DNA of 64,000 nucleotides from CAZLPW01 sp964561495 (GTDB lineage Bacteria; Fidelibacterota; Marinisomatia; Marinisomatales; UBA1611). A program made the translations under genes and the position numbers. How positions within the stretch are numbered: the stretch's first letter is position 1; each line of letters begins with the position of its first letter. Below, piece by piece: positions 34,420 to 44,521 of this stretch. The stretch covers positions 166,100 to 230,099 of the forward strand of contig CAZLPW010000001.1 of assembly GCA_964561495.1 (NCBI GenBank), written 5' to 3'. A model generated the notes under the pieces. That model made no database searches. It worked only from the letters and a program-made list of their open reading frames with translations, and was not told the DNA's origin.

Positions 34420-35531
34420 TTAATTAAGATTGAATCAAGAGCTGATAAAAGAGTTTCTATTTCTTCTTTTGTATTTTTATTCCCGAAACTTATACGCAGT
34501 GTAGAAAGGTTTAAATCATTGTTAACTCCCATAGCGCTAAGAATTTTTGATGGTTTTATAATTCCAGATCCACAAGCTGAGCCATTAGAAACCGCTATAT
34601 TTAATCTATCAAGTTTGCTTAATAAAACATTTGATTTATTTTTTGGAAAGGAAACACTTATTAATCCAGGAAGCTTTGATTTAATGTTTTCATTAAACTG
34701 TGCTTGGGGAAAAATTTTTATTAATTCATCTTTAAAAAATAATTCTAAATTGTTTAAATGTTTTTTTGTTTGGCTCAAATTATCAGTCGCAATTTTGGCT
34801 GCAAGTCCCATACCAGCAATGGCAGCTGTATTTTCAGTCCCTCCTCTAAGATTAAATTCTTGTCCGCCTCCAAAGATATATGGATCAATCAGTTTAGGAT
34901 CTTTTGCAAATAAAATACCTACGCCTTTTGGACCATAAAACTTATGGGCTGATAGTGAGAGAAAGTCTACTCCTAATTCTTTTACTTTTACTGGTATTTT
35001 GCCTAGACACTGTACCGCATCTGTATGAGTTAGAATACAATTTGATTGAGCGTATTCAGTTATTTTTTTTATTGGTTGTATTGTCCCAACTTCGTTGTTT
35101 GCAAGCATGATGGATATTAGTCCAGTATTATTTTGAGTAAATTTTTTAATTTCATTGAATATGATTGTGCCTCCCTTGTTAACAGATATAATATCATATT
35201 TAATGCCAAATTTTTTAAGATTAATTAAAGTTTCTAAAATTGCGGGATGTTCAATTTTAGATGTGATAATATGGTTTTTAGTTTTTCCAATTAATGAATA
35301 AAGTAGTTGGTTATTTGATTCGGTTCCGCCACTTGTGAATAAAACTTGATTTGGAGATGCGCCTATAGATGCTGAAACTTGATTGCGGGCTTTCTCAATT
35401 ATAGATTTAGCTTGCCGTCCTTTTTTATGGGTGCTCGATGGATTGCCAAAAGATTTTGATTGAATTTTGTGCATCCAATCTAGAACTTCTTTGTGTACTG
35501 GAGTTGTTGCACTATGATCAAAATAAGCCAT
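34416..35531 (-). CDS. Cysteine desulfurase (NifS/IscS class V aminotransferase)
   Basis: A 371-residue PLP enzyme that removes sulfur from cysteine. It opens AYFDHSATTPVHKEV, has the PLP lysine K197 in SLSAHKFYGPKG, the substrate-binding GGGQE-x-x-LRGGTEN, and the active-site loop Cys C320 in NGSACGSG. The loop and length place it in the NifS/IscS group rather than SufS. Coupling to mnmA by a four-base overlap argues for tRNA thiolation as at least one job; no iscU or regulator is adjacent. Confidence 0.95.
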   Translation of the reverse strand: MAYFDHSATTPVHKEVLDWMHKIQSKSFGNPSSTHKKGRQAKSIIEKARNQVSASIGASPNQVLFTSGGTESNNQLLYSLIGKTKNHIITSKIEHPAILETLINLKKFGIKYDIISVNKGGTIIFNEIKKFTQNNTGLISIMLANNEVGTIQPIKKITEYAQSNCILTHTDAVQCLGKIPVKVKELGVDFLSLSAHKFYGPKGVGILFAKDPKLIDPYIFGGGQEFNLRGGTENTAAIAGMGLAAKIATDNLSQTKKHLNNLELFFKDELIKIFPQAQFNENIKSKLPGLISVSFPKNKSNVLLSKLDRLNIAVSNGSACGSGIIKPSKILSAMGVNNDLNLSTLRISFGNKNTKEEIETLLSALDSILIK

Positions 35532-35566
35532 AGATATGATTAATGTTAAAAAGGTTCTATATAATA

Positions 35567-36343
35567 TTATATGTCATTACGAATACTAGCAAATTTGACA
35601 GTGTTTTTCAGGTTCTTGTAAAAAGGAGGTTGCCTCTCTTCTAACCTACTCATAGTAGAATTAAAATCGTAATCATATCTAACCACATCCCATTTTATTT
35701 CATTGCTAATGGTAAGAAAGGCGACAGCGCCTTTCTTATTTCTGTCAAATGGCAATCCAGTCGCTCCCTGACATAAAATAGTAAGGTTTTCTATTTTCTG
35801 ATGTCTTGGAACGTGTACATGTCCATGTACAAACACTGCATTTTTTATTTTCGGATTTTGTTTTAGTACGTTATCACGCCAGCTTAAAGCTTCTTTTGTA
35901 GAGGGAGGTTTATCATCTCTTTGGTACCAAGCATGTGAAAATTCTACTAATGTAGAGCCAACAGTTTCGCGGTGGGCAATTTTCATTTTTTTTATAAAAT
36001 CAATTCCAGACTCGCCTATTTTTTCAGCTGTCCATTTTTCATTTTGGACTATTGATTTAGTAATTGGGTCATAGGGATCCATTCCTTCCAAAGAGGGCAA
36101 TTCGTCTTCCCATAGTTTTTCTATTAGATATCTATCGTGATTTCCTCTAATAAAAATACAATTTTCCATTTTTTGTAAAACCTCTAAAACCCTTTCTGGT
36201 TCTGGCCCTAACGAAAAACAGTCTCCAAGGCAGAGTACTTGATCTATGTTAGATTTATAATTATCAATAATGGACACTGCTTTTTCTAGTGAAACAATAT
36301 TTGAATGAATATCCGTAATGATTGCAAAGGTTTTGGAAGTCAT
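35567..36343 (-). CDS. Calcineurin-like metallophosphoesterase
   Basis: The ATG at 36343 (MTSKTFAIITDIHSN) puts the first metal motif near the N-terminus as usual; an upstream ATG at 36370 adds nine residues without family support. Metal ligands are seen in DIHSN, LGDCFSLGPEP, GNHDR and HGHVHVPR, the standard set for binuclear phosphodiesterases of the YfcE/ApaH-like type. The central insert has a helix with KWTAEKIGESGIDFIKKM. The substrate is unknown; candidates are cyclic nucleotides or dinucleoside polyphosphates. Cytosolic. Confidence 0.88.
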   Translation of the reverse strand: MTSKTFAIITDIHSNIVSLEKAVSIIDNYKSNIDQVLCLGDCFSLGPEPERVLEVLQKMENCIFIRGNHDRYLIEKLWEDELPSLEGMDPYDPITKSIVQNEKWTAEKIGESGIDFIKKMKIAHRETVGSTLVEFSHAWYQRDDKPPSTKEALSWRDNVLKQNPKIKNAVFVHGHVHVPRHQKIENLTILCQGATGLPFDRNKKGAVAFLTISNEIKWDVVRYDYDFNSTMSRLEERQPPFYKNLKNTVKFASIRNDI

Positions 36344-36456
36344 AATATTAAAATATACATTTTGATACAATTTCTAGCAAGATAAGAAACTTTAAATTTA
36401 CATTAAGAAATTCAGGTAGTTTTTACGTACTTATTTTATTATATAGTTGATTTTAA

Positions 36457-37341
36457 ATGAAAAATAATAGTGTGTTAATTGTAGGCTCAATAGGGCTTGA
36501 TACTATAGAAACGTCTTTTGGAAAAAGAAATGATTTATTAGGTGGTTCTGCAACATATGCATCAATTAGCGCAGGTAGGTTTTGCCCTGTTAATTTAGTG
36601 GGCGTTATAGGCAATGATTTTCCAAGCGAAGGGAAATTAATATTTAAAGAATATTGTGATAATATTGATGATTTGAAAGTAGAAAAGGGTAGGACTTTTC
36701 GTTGGGGAGGTCGCTATCATGAAAATAATGATGATAGAGATACATTATTTACAGATCTAGGTGTTTTTGAAAATTTTAAGCCTGAACTATCAGAGATAAA
36801 CAAAAAAGCAAATTGGATTTTTTTAGCTAATATTCATCCAGCTTTACAACTTGATGTTTTACGACAATGTGATTCTAATCCTAAAGTAATTATGGATACA
36901 ATGAATCTTTGGATAAGTACAACTTATGATGAATTGTTATCAGTAATTAGTTGTACAAATTTTCTTTTAATTAATGAATCTGAGCTTATCGAGTTAACAA
37001 GTACTAAGGACTTAGAAAAAGGTGCGAGAAAATTAATTGATATGGGCCCAGAAAATATCATCGTAAAATGTGGAAGCAAGGGATCAGTTTCTTATTCAAA
37101 GGATAATGTTATTTCTGTAGGCGTTGTTTCTAATTGTAAAGTGGTTGATCCTACTGGTGCTGGGGATTCTTATGGCGCGGGTTTTATTAGTGGTCTTGTG
37201 GAAGGATTGAGTATTTCAGATTGTATGATTAGAGGAACAGTAATGGCATCATTTTGCATTGAAGATTTTGGTGTCCAAGCTATGTTGGATATAAAAGAAA
37301 ATGAATATTTGAAAAGAATTAATTCAATTACAACTACTTGA
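36457..37341 (+). CDS. PfkB-family carbohydrate/nucleoside kinase
   Basis: A 294-residue ribokinase-like enzyme. The N-terminal motif GGSATYASISAGRF and the C-terminal signature DPTGAGDSYGAG (from residue 231, catalytic base D237) are present, with NESELIELT before the ATP site. There is no sugar-specific marker; sequences of this subgroup are usually annotated as sugar or adenosine kinases. It is divergently arranged with the metallophosphoesterase and 53 bases upstream of a TPR lipoprotein. Confidence 0.9.
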   Translation: MKNNSVLIVGSIGLDTIETSFGKRNDLLGGSATYASISAGRFCPVNLVGVIGNDFPSEGKLIFKEYCDNIDDLKVEKGRTFRWGGRYHENNDDRDTLFTDLGVFENFKPELSEINKKANWIFLANIHPALQLDVLRQCDSNPKVIMDTMNLWISTTYDELLSVISCTNFLLINESELIELTSTKDLEKGARKLIDMGPENIIVKCGSKGSVSYSKDNVISVGVVSNCKVVDPTGAGDSYGAGFISGLVEGLSISDCMIRGTVMASFCIEDFGVQAMLDIKENEYLKRINSITTT

Positions 37342-37394
37342 AAAACCTTGAACCATAAGTTTAAGTTTCAATAATTAATATTTAGGATAGAAGA

Positions 37395-38507
37395 GTGAAA
37401 ACAATTAAAAAAAATCTTTATTTTTTATTATCGACATTAATAATAATATCATGTTCAAGTCAGGAGTATACGACAGCTAAACTTGCTATCCAGCAGCAAG
37501 ATTTAGCTAAGGCTGAAGAGTGGTTGCCGAAAGCAATGGCAGTAGAACCAGATAATCCTGAGATACCCATTGTGATGGGGGTTGAGATTCATGCTAAAAA
37601 TGGAGATTGGGCGGCAATGATTGAAATGTTCAACAAAGCGCTAGCTTTAGATTCAAATAAAGTTATTGAGGTTCGTTCATCATTTAAATCAGTAAAAGAA
37701 ACAGTAAACAACTATAAAGAATATTATTGGGCAAATGAGTTCAATGCAGGAGTTGAAAAATTTAAACTAATTAATAAAGATCCTGACAATAAACAAAAAT
37801 ATCTTGATGAAGCTATTTCTCATTTTGAGAATGCAGCTATGGTTAATCCTGAGGATGCAAATACTCATTCAACTCTCGCTAAGTGTTACTTTGATTTAGG
37901 AGATAAAGATTTAGCAAAAAAAGCTTCACTGAGATCCGTTGAAGTCGGGCCAGAGGATTTTGCTGCTAACTTTGCTGCTGGACAGATTTTACAGAGAATT
38001 GGATCTAGTGCTAATGAAGTTTTAGCATTATATGAAAAGGCCGTTTCTATAGATGGCTCTAATAGCAGAGCGCTTAGAGAACTTGCTTCAATTCATTATG
38101 ATATGGGTAATAAAGAGCTTTCAATTCAGGTTTTTAAAAATGCCATTGAAAATGAATCGGATAAAATAGTAAAAGCTGATCTTTATTATAATATGGGTGT
38201 GATTCATAATCAAATGAAAAACCATGATGCAGCGGAAAAAGCATTTGATGAAGCGTTATTTTTAAATGAAGATGATTTTGAAGCCGCCTTAGGTATGGCA
38301 GTTTCTTATGAAGGATTAGGGGATAACTATATGAATGCAACGAATGGGTTTTCCAAAAATTTAGAAAAAGCAGCAAGGTGGTATAGAAAAGCAGAAAAAA
38401 GTATAAAATCTGTTATGATGGTTGACGTTGATAATACCGAAAAATATAAAAAAACATTGGAGCTATTACGATATAAAAGAGATATTGCTGAATCATCTGA
38501 TTCTTAA
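37395..38507 (+). CDS. TPR-repeat lipoprotein
   Basis: A 370-residue protein starting with GTG, preceded by a ggat-containing purine stretch. The leader FLLSTLIIISCSSQ ends in a lipobox Cys at about residue 20. The rest is a chain of TPR-type helical repeats with the W/L-G-Y-A-F-A-P spacing, for example AEEWLPKAMAVEPDNPEIP, HFENAAMVNPEDANTHSTLA, LYEKAVSIDGSNSRALRELA, and DLYYNMGVIHNQMKNHDAAE. It is an envelope scaffold or adaptor. It converges with the DUF58 gene; TPR proteins often belong to MoxR/DUF58 (Bat) loci, but this one faces the other way. Confidence 0.85.
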   Translation: MKTIKKNLYFLLSTLIIISCSSQEYTTAKLAIQQQDLAKAEEWLPKAMAVEPDNPEIPIVMGVEIHAKNGDWAAMIEMFNKALALDSNKVIEVRSSFKSVKETVNNYKEYYWANEFNAGVEKFKLINKDPDNKQKYLDEAISHFENAAMVNPEDANTHSTLAKCYFDLGDKDLAKKASLRSVEVGPEDFAANFAAGQILQRIGSSANEVLALYEKAVSIDGSNSRALRELASIHYDMGNKELSIQVFKNAIENESDKIVKADLYYNMGVIHNQMKNHDAAEKAFDEALFLNEDDFEAALGMAVSYEGLGDNYMNATNGFSKNLEKAARWYRKAEKSIKSVMMVDVDNTEKYKKTLELLRYKRDIAESSDS

Positions 38508-38512
38508 AGATA

Positions 38513-39415
38513 CTAACCTAGCTTTTTCCTTTTATTTAAATATTCTGTTATTCCAATATCAAGATTTTCATCGGTATATAAACAGAGGTAGTCGATACGC
38601 TGTTGACGGCATTCTGTACGATAAAAACTTTGTAAATCTTTTATTAGATTATTGTAATCTGATCTAAAATGCCATGGCTCTGTTGTAATTTCTTCTCCAG
38701 TTTCCATATCTAAAAATTTTGTTCTTTTATTAAAGTTAAATTCTATTTCATTTCTATCTAAAATTTGGATTACAATTAGCTCTTGGTTATTATGTCTAAA
38801 ATGTTTTAGTCCTGAAATTATGCTATTAGGGTCATCAAATAAGTCTGATATAAGAATAACAAGTCCACGCTTTTTTATTTTTTCTGCCATTTTATGTAGA
38901 ACTGGTTCTATTTTAGTATCCTTACCTGTAATATTGTCATCAAGACGAGATAGAATAGCGTTTAAATGATTTTGATTAGATTTAGGAGGTATGAAAGTTT
39001 TAATTTTTTCATCGAATTGTACAAGCCCTGTGGCATCCTGTTGATTAATCATTAGATAACTTAAGGCAGCCGCCAAATAATTTCCGTATTGCAATTTCGT
39101 TATCGTACCACTTGAGTATTTCATTGAATTGCTCGTATCAAGAATCAGGTGAGAACGTAGATTCGTTTCTTCTTCATATCTTTTGATATATAGGCGATCA
39201 GTTTTTCCATATAAACGCCAATCGATATGACGAATTTCATCACCAGGATTGTAAGATCTGTGTTCAGCGAATTCTACACTGAATCCATGGTAAGGGCTTC
39301 GGTGATTTCCAATTATATAGCCTTCCACAATTAACCTTGCTCGTAGAGACATAGTATTCAATAATGCGACAGTTTCTGGTTTCAAGAATTTTTTTTTATT
39401 TTTTTCAATATCCAA
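38513..39415 (-). CDS. DUF58 domain protein (MoxR-associated)
   Basis: A 300-residue cytosolic protein. The DUF58 hallmark is EFAEHRSYNPGDEIRHIDWRLYGKTDRLYIKRYEEE (here quoted only in part: EHRSYNPGDEIRHIDW). It is followed by a von Willebrand A-like fold with DTSNSMKYSSG (MIDAS-like DxSxS), and LVILISDLFDD. These proteins are encoded with MoxR ATPases in chaperone-like systems that help assemble or activate other proteins. It begins 2 bases after the moxR stop. Confidence 0.92.
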   Translation of the reverse strand: MDIEKNKKKFLKPETVALLNTMSLRARLIVEGYIIGNHRSPYHGFSVEFAEHRSYNPGDEIRHIDWRLYGKTDRLYIKRYEEETNLRSHLILDTSNSMKYSSGTITKLQYGNYLAAALSYLMINQQDATGLVQFDEKIKTFIPPKSNQNHLNAILSRLDDNITGKDTKIEPVLHKMAEKIKKRGLVILISDLFDDPNSIISGLKHFRHNNQELIVIQILDRNEIEFNFNKRTKFLDMETGEEITTEPWHFRSDYNNLIKDLQSFYRTECRQQRIDYLCLYTDENLDIGITEYLNKRKKLG

Positions 39416-39417
39416 AA

Positions 39418-40413
39418 TTATTCTTTCACATGATTTAATAACTGATTAAGAATATCATCCACCTTCATTCCTTCGGCTTCAGCATTAAAATTAGGTAATA
39501 CACGATGCCTCAGAACTGGCAATGCTAATGTTCGGATATCATGAATATCAGGTGTAGGTCTGCCATCAAGAATCGCACGAGCTTTAGCTCCCAATACTAG
39601 GTACTGAGATGCTCGAGGTCCGGCACCCCAATCAATCCATTCTTTAATAAAACTTGGAGCATTTGGATTAGAGATTCTGGTTGATGATACTAACCTAACA
39701 GCATATTCGATTACATTGTCTGCTATTGGAACTCTTCGCACAAGTTCTTGATAGGTTACTACATCATTTATGGACATCACTTTACCCAAGTTATTTGGCT
39801 CATTTGCAGTCGTTTTTTGTACGATAGAAATTTCATCATTTGTTTCTGGATAATCAATTTTTAAATAAAACATAAATCTGTCTAATTGAGCTTCAGGAAG
39901 AGCATAAGTTCCTTCTTGTTCGATAGGATTTTGGGTTGCCATTACAAAAAATGGTTCATCTAGATCATAGGTTTGGCCACCAGCCGTGACTTTGTGTTCT
40001 TGCATAGCTTCTAAAAGTGCTGACTGTGTTTTAGGTGGAGTTCTATTTATTTCATCTGCTAAAATAATATTCCCAAATATTGGGCCCTTATAAAATCTAA
40101 ATTTTCTTTGGTCAGTTTCAGGGTCCATATCTATTAATTCTGTTCCTGTTATATCGCTTGGCATAAGATCTGGAGTAAATTGAATACGCCTAAAAGAGAG
40201 ATCTAGAACATCTGCTAGAGATTTAATTAATAAAGTTTTAGCTAAACCAGGCACTCCGACAAGCAAGGTATGGCCACTAGATAAAAGTGCTATTAGCATA
40301 TGATCGAGAACATTTTTTTGTCCAATAATTGTTTTTCCTATTTCTTCATAGAAATGATTTCTAGAAGCAGCTAATTTTTTTAGTAGATCTAAATCTTTTT
40401 TATTATCATTCAT
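39418..40413 (-). CDS. MoxR-family AAA+ ATPase
   Basis: A 331-residue ATPase. Walker A is GVPGLAKT (residues 53-60), Walker B is ADEINRTPPKTQSALLEAMQE, and the MoxR hallmark MATQNPIEQEGTYALPEAQLDRF follows, with sensor 2 in the C-terminal lid (GPRASQYLVLGAKARA). MoxR proteins act as metal- or cofactor-insertion chaperones with DUF58 and VWA partners. It forms a tight pair with the DUF58 gene downstream and faces rlmN across a 151-base divergent region. Confidence 0.95.
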   Translation of the reverse strand: MNDNKKDLDLLKKLAASRNHFYEEIGKTIIGQKNVLDHMLIALLSSGHTLLVGVPGLAKTLLIKSLADVLDLSFRRIQFTPDLMPSDITGTELIDMDPETDQRKFRFYKGPIFGNIILADEINRTPPKTQSALLEAMQEHKVTAGGQTYDLDEPFFVMATQNPIEQEGTYALPEAQLDRFMFYLKIDYPETNDEISIVQKTTANEPNNLGKVMSINDVVTYQELVRRVPIADNVIEYAVRLVSSTRISNPNAPSFIKEWIDWGAGPRASQYLVLGAKARAILDGRPTPDIHDIRTLALPVLRHRVLPNFNAEAEGMKVDDILNQLLNHVKE

Positions 40414-40457
40414 AATTTTTTTTCATTTTCTAGATTATATATTTGCTAATCTTTAAA

Positions 40458-40476
40458 TTGGTTTTTTTCAAACCAA
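40458..40476. repeat. Perfect inverted repeat between moxR and rlmN
   Basis: ttggttt (40458-40464) and aaaccaa (40470-40476) are exact inverted complements with a 5-base loop ttttc. It lies in the 151-base region between divergent genes, so it may be an operator or a leader hairpin of moxR. AT-rich composition makes it a weak call. Confidence 0.3.
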
Positions 40477-40564
40477 AATAAAGGTAATTAGCCTATATTC
40501 ATTAATTGAAAGTTAATTGAATTTAGCATTTGATAACGCTAACTAAGTTGAGAAATTAAACTAT

Positions 40565-41611
40565 ATGCACAAAACAGTAAATTTGGAAAATAATGTTTTA
40601 ATTGGTAAAACAAAGGATGAGTTAGAATCTTTTGCAGTTCAGCTTGGTGAGAAGGCATTTCGTGGACGACAATTATTTGATTGGCTATATCGTCAAAAAA
40701 TTTATAATGTAAATCAAATGACCAATTTACCTAGACTATTTAGAAAATCTTTAAATACTAATTCAGTTATTCATCCTCTAAAAGAAATAAGTCAAATTGA
40801 AAGTGAAACACAAAAAACGCAAAAGTTCATATTTCAAAGACTAGATGGTAAGCAAATAGAATCTGTGATCATTAAAAAAGGTGACCGGACTACTGTTTGT
40901 TTATCAACTCAGGTAGGTTGTTCATTAGATTGTGGATTTTGCGCTACAGGTCAAATGAGTTTTAATGGTAATCTTTCTGTTGGAGAAATAATTGACCAAT
41001 ATTTAAGATTAGATAAAATAAGTCCAGACCCTATTACAAATATTGTATTTATGGGTATGGGAGAGCCATTTTTGAACTATAACAACACAATTTTTGCGGC
41101 AAGGATGTTAAATGATTCTAATGGGATTAATTTAGGCGCAGCAAGAATTACAATATCGACTGCTGGAATTATACCAAAAATAAAAAAATTTACAGATCAG
41201 AGAGAACCATTTAAGCTTGCAATTAGTTTAAACGGGACTACTCAGCAGCAAAGAGAAAAAATTATGCCTATAACTAAGGCATATTCATTAGAAAATTTGT
41301 TAGAAATTTCTGATTACTATACTAGAGCAACTGGGAAGTATATTACTTTTGAATATGTGTTACTAAATAGTTATAATGATACGGAAGAAGATGCAATGCG
41401 ATTACGTAAAAAACTTAAGACTATTAAATGTAAATTAAATATCATTCCATATAATGAAATAGGGGATGTATATACTCGTCCGAATGAAGATAGGATAAAA
41501 TCATTTCTATCTTTTTTGAAGAACTCTGCTTTTCAAGTAACAGTCAGATGGAGTAAGGGTACTAAAATATCGGCAGGTTGTGGTCAGTTAATATCAAAAA
41601 ATCTTAACTAA
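40565..41611 (+). CDS. rlmN: 23S rRNA / tRNA adenine-2-methyltransferase RlmN
   Basis: A 348-residue radical SAM enzyme that methylates A2503 of 23S rRNA and A37 of some tRNAs. The 4Fe-4S ligands are C119, C123 and C126 in CSLDCGFCATG, the SAM motif GMGEPFLNY follows, and the methyl-accepting catalytic Cys is C339 in SAGCGQL. The N-terminal accessory domain (KAFRGRQLFDWLYRQK) is complete. Its stop lies 9 bases before the amidohydrolase gene. Confidence 0.97.
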   Translation: MHKTVNLENNVLIGKTKDELESFAVQLGEKAFRGRQLFDWLYRQKIYNVNQMTNLPRLFRKSLNTNSVIHPLKEISQIESETQKTQKFIFQRLDGKQIESVIIKKGDRTTVCLSTQVGCSLDCGFCATGQMSFNGNLSVGEIIDQYLRLDKISPDPITNIVFMGMGEPFLNYNNTIFAARMLNDSNGINLGAARITISTAGIIPKIKKFTDQREPFKLAISLNGTTQQQREKIMPITKAYSLENLLEISDYYTRATGKYITFEYVLLNSYNDTEEDAMRLRKKLKTIKCKLNIIPYNEIGDVYTRPNEDRIKSFLSFLKNSAFQVTVRWSKGTKISAGCGQLISKNLN

Positions 41612-41620
41612 TACTTATTT

Positions 41621-42799
41621 ATGGAGAAAAAATTGAATATTAGACCTGATGTTAATTTAATTAAAGATAAAATAATTAATTGGAGAAGAGATTTTCATCA
41701 ATATCCAGAGCTGGGTTTTCAAGAATATCGTACTGCCGATAAGATTAGGGAAATTTTATCTAAAATGAAGTTAGCTTCAAAATCAGGTATTGGAAAAACA
41801 GGGCTTATAGCAGATATAGTTTTTGGAGAAGGTCCAGTTATAGCCTTGCGCGCTGATATGGATGCTTTACCAATTCAGGAAACAAGCGATTTGAAATTTT
41901 CATCAAAAAATGATGGCGTAATGCATGCGTGTGGTCATGATGGTCACATGGCAATGTTATTAGGGGTAGCTAAGTTACTTTCTGATAGTAAAAATAAATT
42001 AAGAGGGACTGTTAGATTAATTTTTCAACCAGCGGAAGAAGGCGGAGGTGGAGCTAGGTATATGATTGAGGACGGGTGTCTCAAAAATGTAGAAGAAATT
42101 TATGGAATTCATGTATGGAACTACCAACCCCTAGGAGAAATTGGCATAAAGGAAGGCCCTGTTTTAGCGGCTGCTGATGAGTTTGATATAATTATAGAAG
42201 GGAAAGGTGGTCATGGAGCCGCTCCCCAAGGTACTATCGATGCTATAGTTGTTTCAAGTCAACTGATTAATTCCATTCAGACAATTGTTAGTCGAAATGC
42301 TAATCCATTAGAAAGTACCGTAATAACAGTTGGAAAAATTAGGGGTGGAGATAACCATAATATTATAGCAGATAAAGTGAAACTCACAGGGACAGTTAGA
42401 GCATATAGCGAGGATAATAGATTAATGGTAAAAAACAGATTGGGCCAAATTATTGATGGTGTATCAAAGATGTCTGGCGCAAAAATATTATTAAAGTATA
42501 CTGATGGTTATCCACCTACAATTAATCATAAACAACCAACAAAAAAAGTATTAAATGCTGCCCAAAAAGTTGTTGGAGAAAAAGCTGGAGATCTTTATTT
42601 ATCAATGGGCGGTGAAGATTTTGCCTATTATCTTCAGAAAATCCCAGGTTGTTTTTTCTTTGTTGGTTCTGCACCAAATAAAAATAGAGTATTTGAAACG
42701 CCGCATCATTGTTCCCATTTCACAATGGATGAAAATGCATTATTAGTTGGGACATCAGTCTATATAAACCTAATAGAGGATATATTGGGGAATAATTAA
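41621..42799 (+). CDS. M20-family amidohydrolase (aminoacylase/hippurate hydrolase type)
   Basis: A 392-residue zinc enzyme of the M20D group. Metal and catalytic motifs: DMDALPIQE, HACGHDGHMAMLLG, PAEEGGGGA and the C-terminal MGGEDFAYYLQ. The lid-domain motif HGAAPQGTIDAI is intact. Such enzymes hydrolyse N-acyl amino acids, hippurate or related amides; the substrate is not evident. No signal peptide, so cytosolic. It ends 3 bases from the convergent GGT gene. Confidence 0.92.
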   Translation: MEKKLNIRPDVNLIKDKIINWRRDFHQYPELGFQEYRTADKIREILSKMKLASKSGIGKTGLIADIVFGEGPVIALRADMDALPIQETSDLKFSSKNDGVMHACGHDGHMAMLLGVAKLLSDSKNKLRGTVRLIFQPAEEGGGGARYMIEDGCLKNVEEIYGIHVWNYQPLGEIGIKEGPVLAAADEFDIIIEGKGGHGAAPQGTIDAIVVSSQLINSIQTIVSRNANPLESTVITVGKIRGGDNHNIIADKVKLTGTVRAYSEDNRLMVKNRLGQIIDGVSKMSGAKILLKYTDGYPPTINHKQPTKKVLNAAQKVVGEKAGDLYLSMGGEDFAYYLQKIPGCFFFVGSAPNKNRVFETPHHCSHFTMDENALLVGTSVYINLIEDILGNN

Positions 42800-42802
42800 A
42801 AA

Positions 42803-44521
42803 CTAATAACCTATTGCAGAACCATCTGCGCGGACATCAGCAGCGCCTTTAAAAAAATTATCATTAATTAAAATTGCATTGACTTCACCAATATAACCAT
42901 TTCTGTATATAGAAAGATTATGTCCTCTTTTTTTTAAGTCATTAATAATATCTTTTGGGAAGCTCCGTGGTTCTATCATTATTAAATCGGGAAGCCATTG
43001 ACTATGGAATCTAGGCGAGGAAACTGCCTCTTGAATATCCATTCCAAATACAGTCACATTTAATATTACCTGCATTACAGATGTAATTATTGTTGATCCA
43101 CCAGGAGACCCTAAAATAATGAAAGGTGAACCATTTCTAATTACTATTGTAGGTGTCATGGAACTCAGGGGTTTTTTATTAGCTTCTATTGCATTAGCTG
43201 CATTGCCAACGAGACCATAATAATTTGGGACACCAGGTTTAGAAACAAAATCATCCATTTCATTATTTAAAAAAAAACCAGCTCCTTTTACAACAATACC
43301 ACTTCCAAAATTTGTATTCAATGTAGTGGTTACGCTAATAGCATTACCAAACTTATCTATTATAGAGTAGTGAGTAGTCTCTATATTTTCTTTTTTATAA
43401 GGATTTCCAGGAAATACATCCTTACTTTTTGAAGCTAGCTCAAGGGAAATATCCTTAATTCTATTTTTTGCATAATTTTTTGATGTAAGCATTCCGACTG
43501 GAACAGACCAGAAATCTGGATCTCCTATATGTTCAGACCTATCGGCATAAGCTCGCCTCTCAATTTCTGTAAGCAAATGTACATAGTCTGAAGAGTTCCA
43601 GCCAATCGTGTCAAGGTCGAAATTTTCAATCATATTCAACATATTAATTAATAATGCTCCTCCAGAACTTGGTGGGCCCATAGATATAATTTCATAATTA
43701 TTAAATGTGCCTTTTAAAGGTGTCCTATAGCTTGAGTTATAACTATTTAAATCTTTATATGTTATCAATCCGTTGCCTTGTTTCATTTCTTCTACAATTA
43801 GATTTGCAGTATGTTTTTTATAGAATCCATTACTACCATCTTTTCTTATTCTTCTTAGGGTGCTTGCAAGATCAGACTGAATAATTTTATCACCAGCTTT
43901 CCATTGGCTTTTATCTTTTTTAATAAATATTTTTTTTGCTGCATTATTATTTTCAAACAAATCACGATAGCTATTAAAAAGACTTGCTTTTTCATGAGAA
44001 AGAATAAAACCCTTTGATGCAAGTTTTATAGCTGGAGCAAGAATTTGACTTAGACTTAATTTACCAGAGCCCTGATCTTTTAATGCATTTAACAAGCCAT
44101 GAACAGTTCCAGGAACACCACTAGCAGCATGGTTATACAAAGACATATAGGGGATTATATTACCTTCAGAGTCTAAGAACATATCTTTTGTAGCTTTTTG
44201 AGGAGCTTTTTCTCGGAAATCTAGAGTAAAAGTACTTTTATCAGACATTACCCCAACCATAAAGCCACCTCCACCTAAATTTCCTGCATTTGGCACTGTT
44301 ACTGCTAGAGCAAACCCAGTTGCTACTGATGCATCTACAGCATTTCCACCTTTTTTTAGTATATCTATTCCTGCTAAAGATGCATATTCGCATGATGATA
44401 CTACCATTCCATTTTCACCAATAACAGGTGCAGGGCTTGCGCCATTGATTTTTATATATAAAAATAAGAAAATTAAAATGGGATGTTTTAATAATTGCAT
44501 TAGGCTTGAAACTCTACTCAT
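42803..44521 (-). CDS. ggt: Gamma-glutamyltranspeptidase
   Basis: A 572-residue secreted Ntn hydrolase. A signal/anchor sequence (HPILIFLFLYIKING) is followed by the GGT fold (GENGMVVSSCEYASLAGIDIL, GGNAVDAS). The autoprocessing nucleophile is the Thr of ETTHYSIIDKFGNAISVTTT (about residue 380), and the C-terminal small subunit has the GSPGGSTI oxyanion loop. It cleaves glutathione and gamma-glutamyl amides in the periplasm, for amino-acid and sulfur recovery. Its start overlaps the glycyl-tRNA synthetase gene by four bases, an unusual but clear coupling. Confidence 0.95.
   Translation of the reverse strand: MSRVSSLMQLLKHPILIFLFLYIKINGASPAPVIGENGMVVSSCEYASLAGIDILKKGGNAVDASVATGFALAVTVPNAGNLGGGGFMVGVMSDKSTFTLDFREKAPQKATKDMFLDSEGNIIPYMSLYNHAASGVPGTVHGLLNALKDQGSGKLSLSQILAPAIKLASKGFILSHEKASLFNSYRDLFENNNAAKKIFIKKDKSQWKAGDKIIQSDLASTLRRIRKDGSNGFYKKHTANLIVEEMKQGNGLITYKDLNSYNSSYRTPLKGTFNNYEIISMGPPSSGGALLINMLNMIENFDLDTIGWNSSDYVHLLTEIERRAYADRSEHIGDPDFWSVPVGMLTSKNYAKNRIKDISLELASKSKDVFPGNPYKKENIETTHYSIIDKFGNAISVTTTLNTNFGSGIVVKGAGFFLNNEMDDFVSKPGVPNYYGLVGNAANAIEANKKPLSSMTPTIVIRNGSPFIILGSPGGSTIITSVMQVILNVTVFGMDIQEAVSSPRFHSQWLPDLIMIEPRSFPKDIINDLKKRGHNLSIYRNGYIGEVNAILINDNFFKGAADVRADGSAIGY

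Noticed and set aside
34519..34938. 139-residue plus-strand ORF inside the cysteine desulfurase gene
   Set aside because: Antisense shadow of a well-supported gene with no family match.
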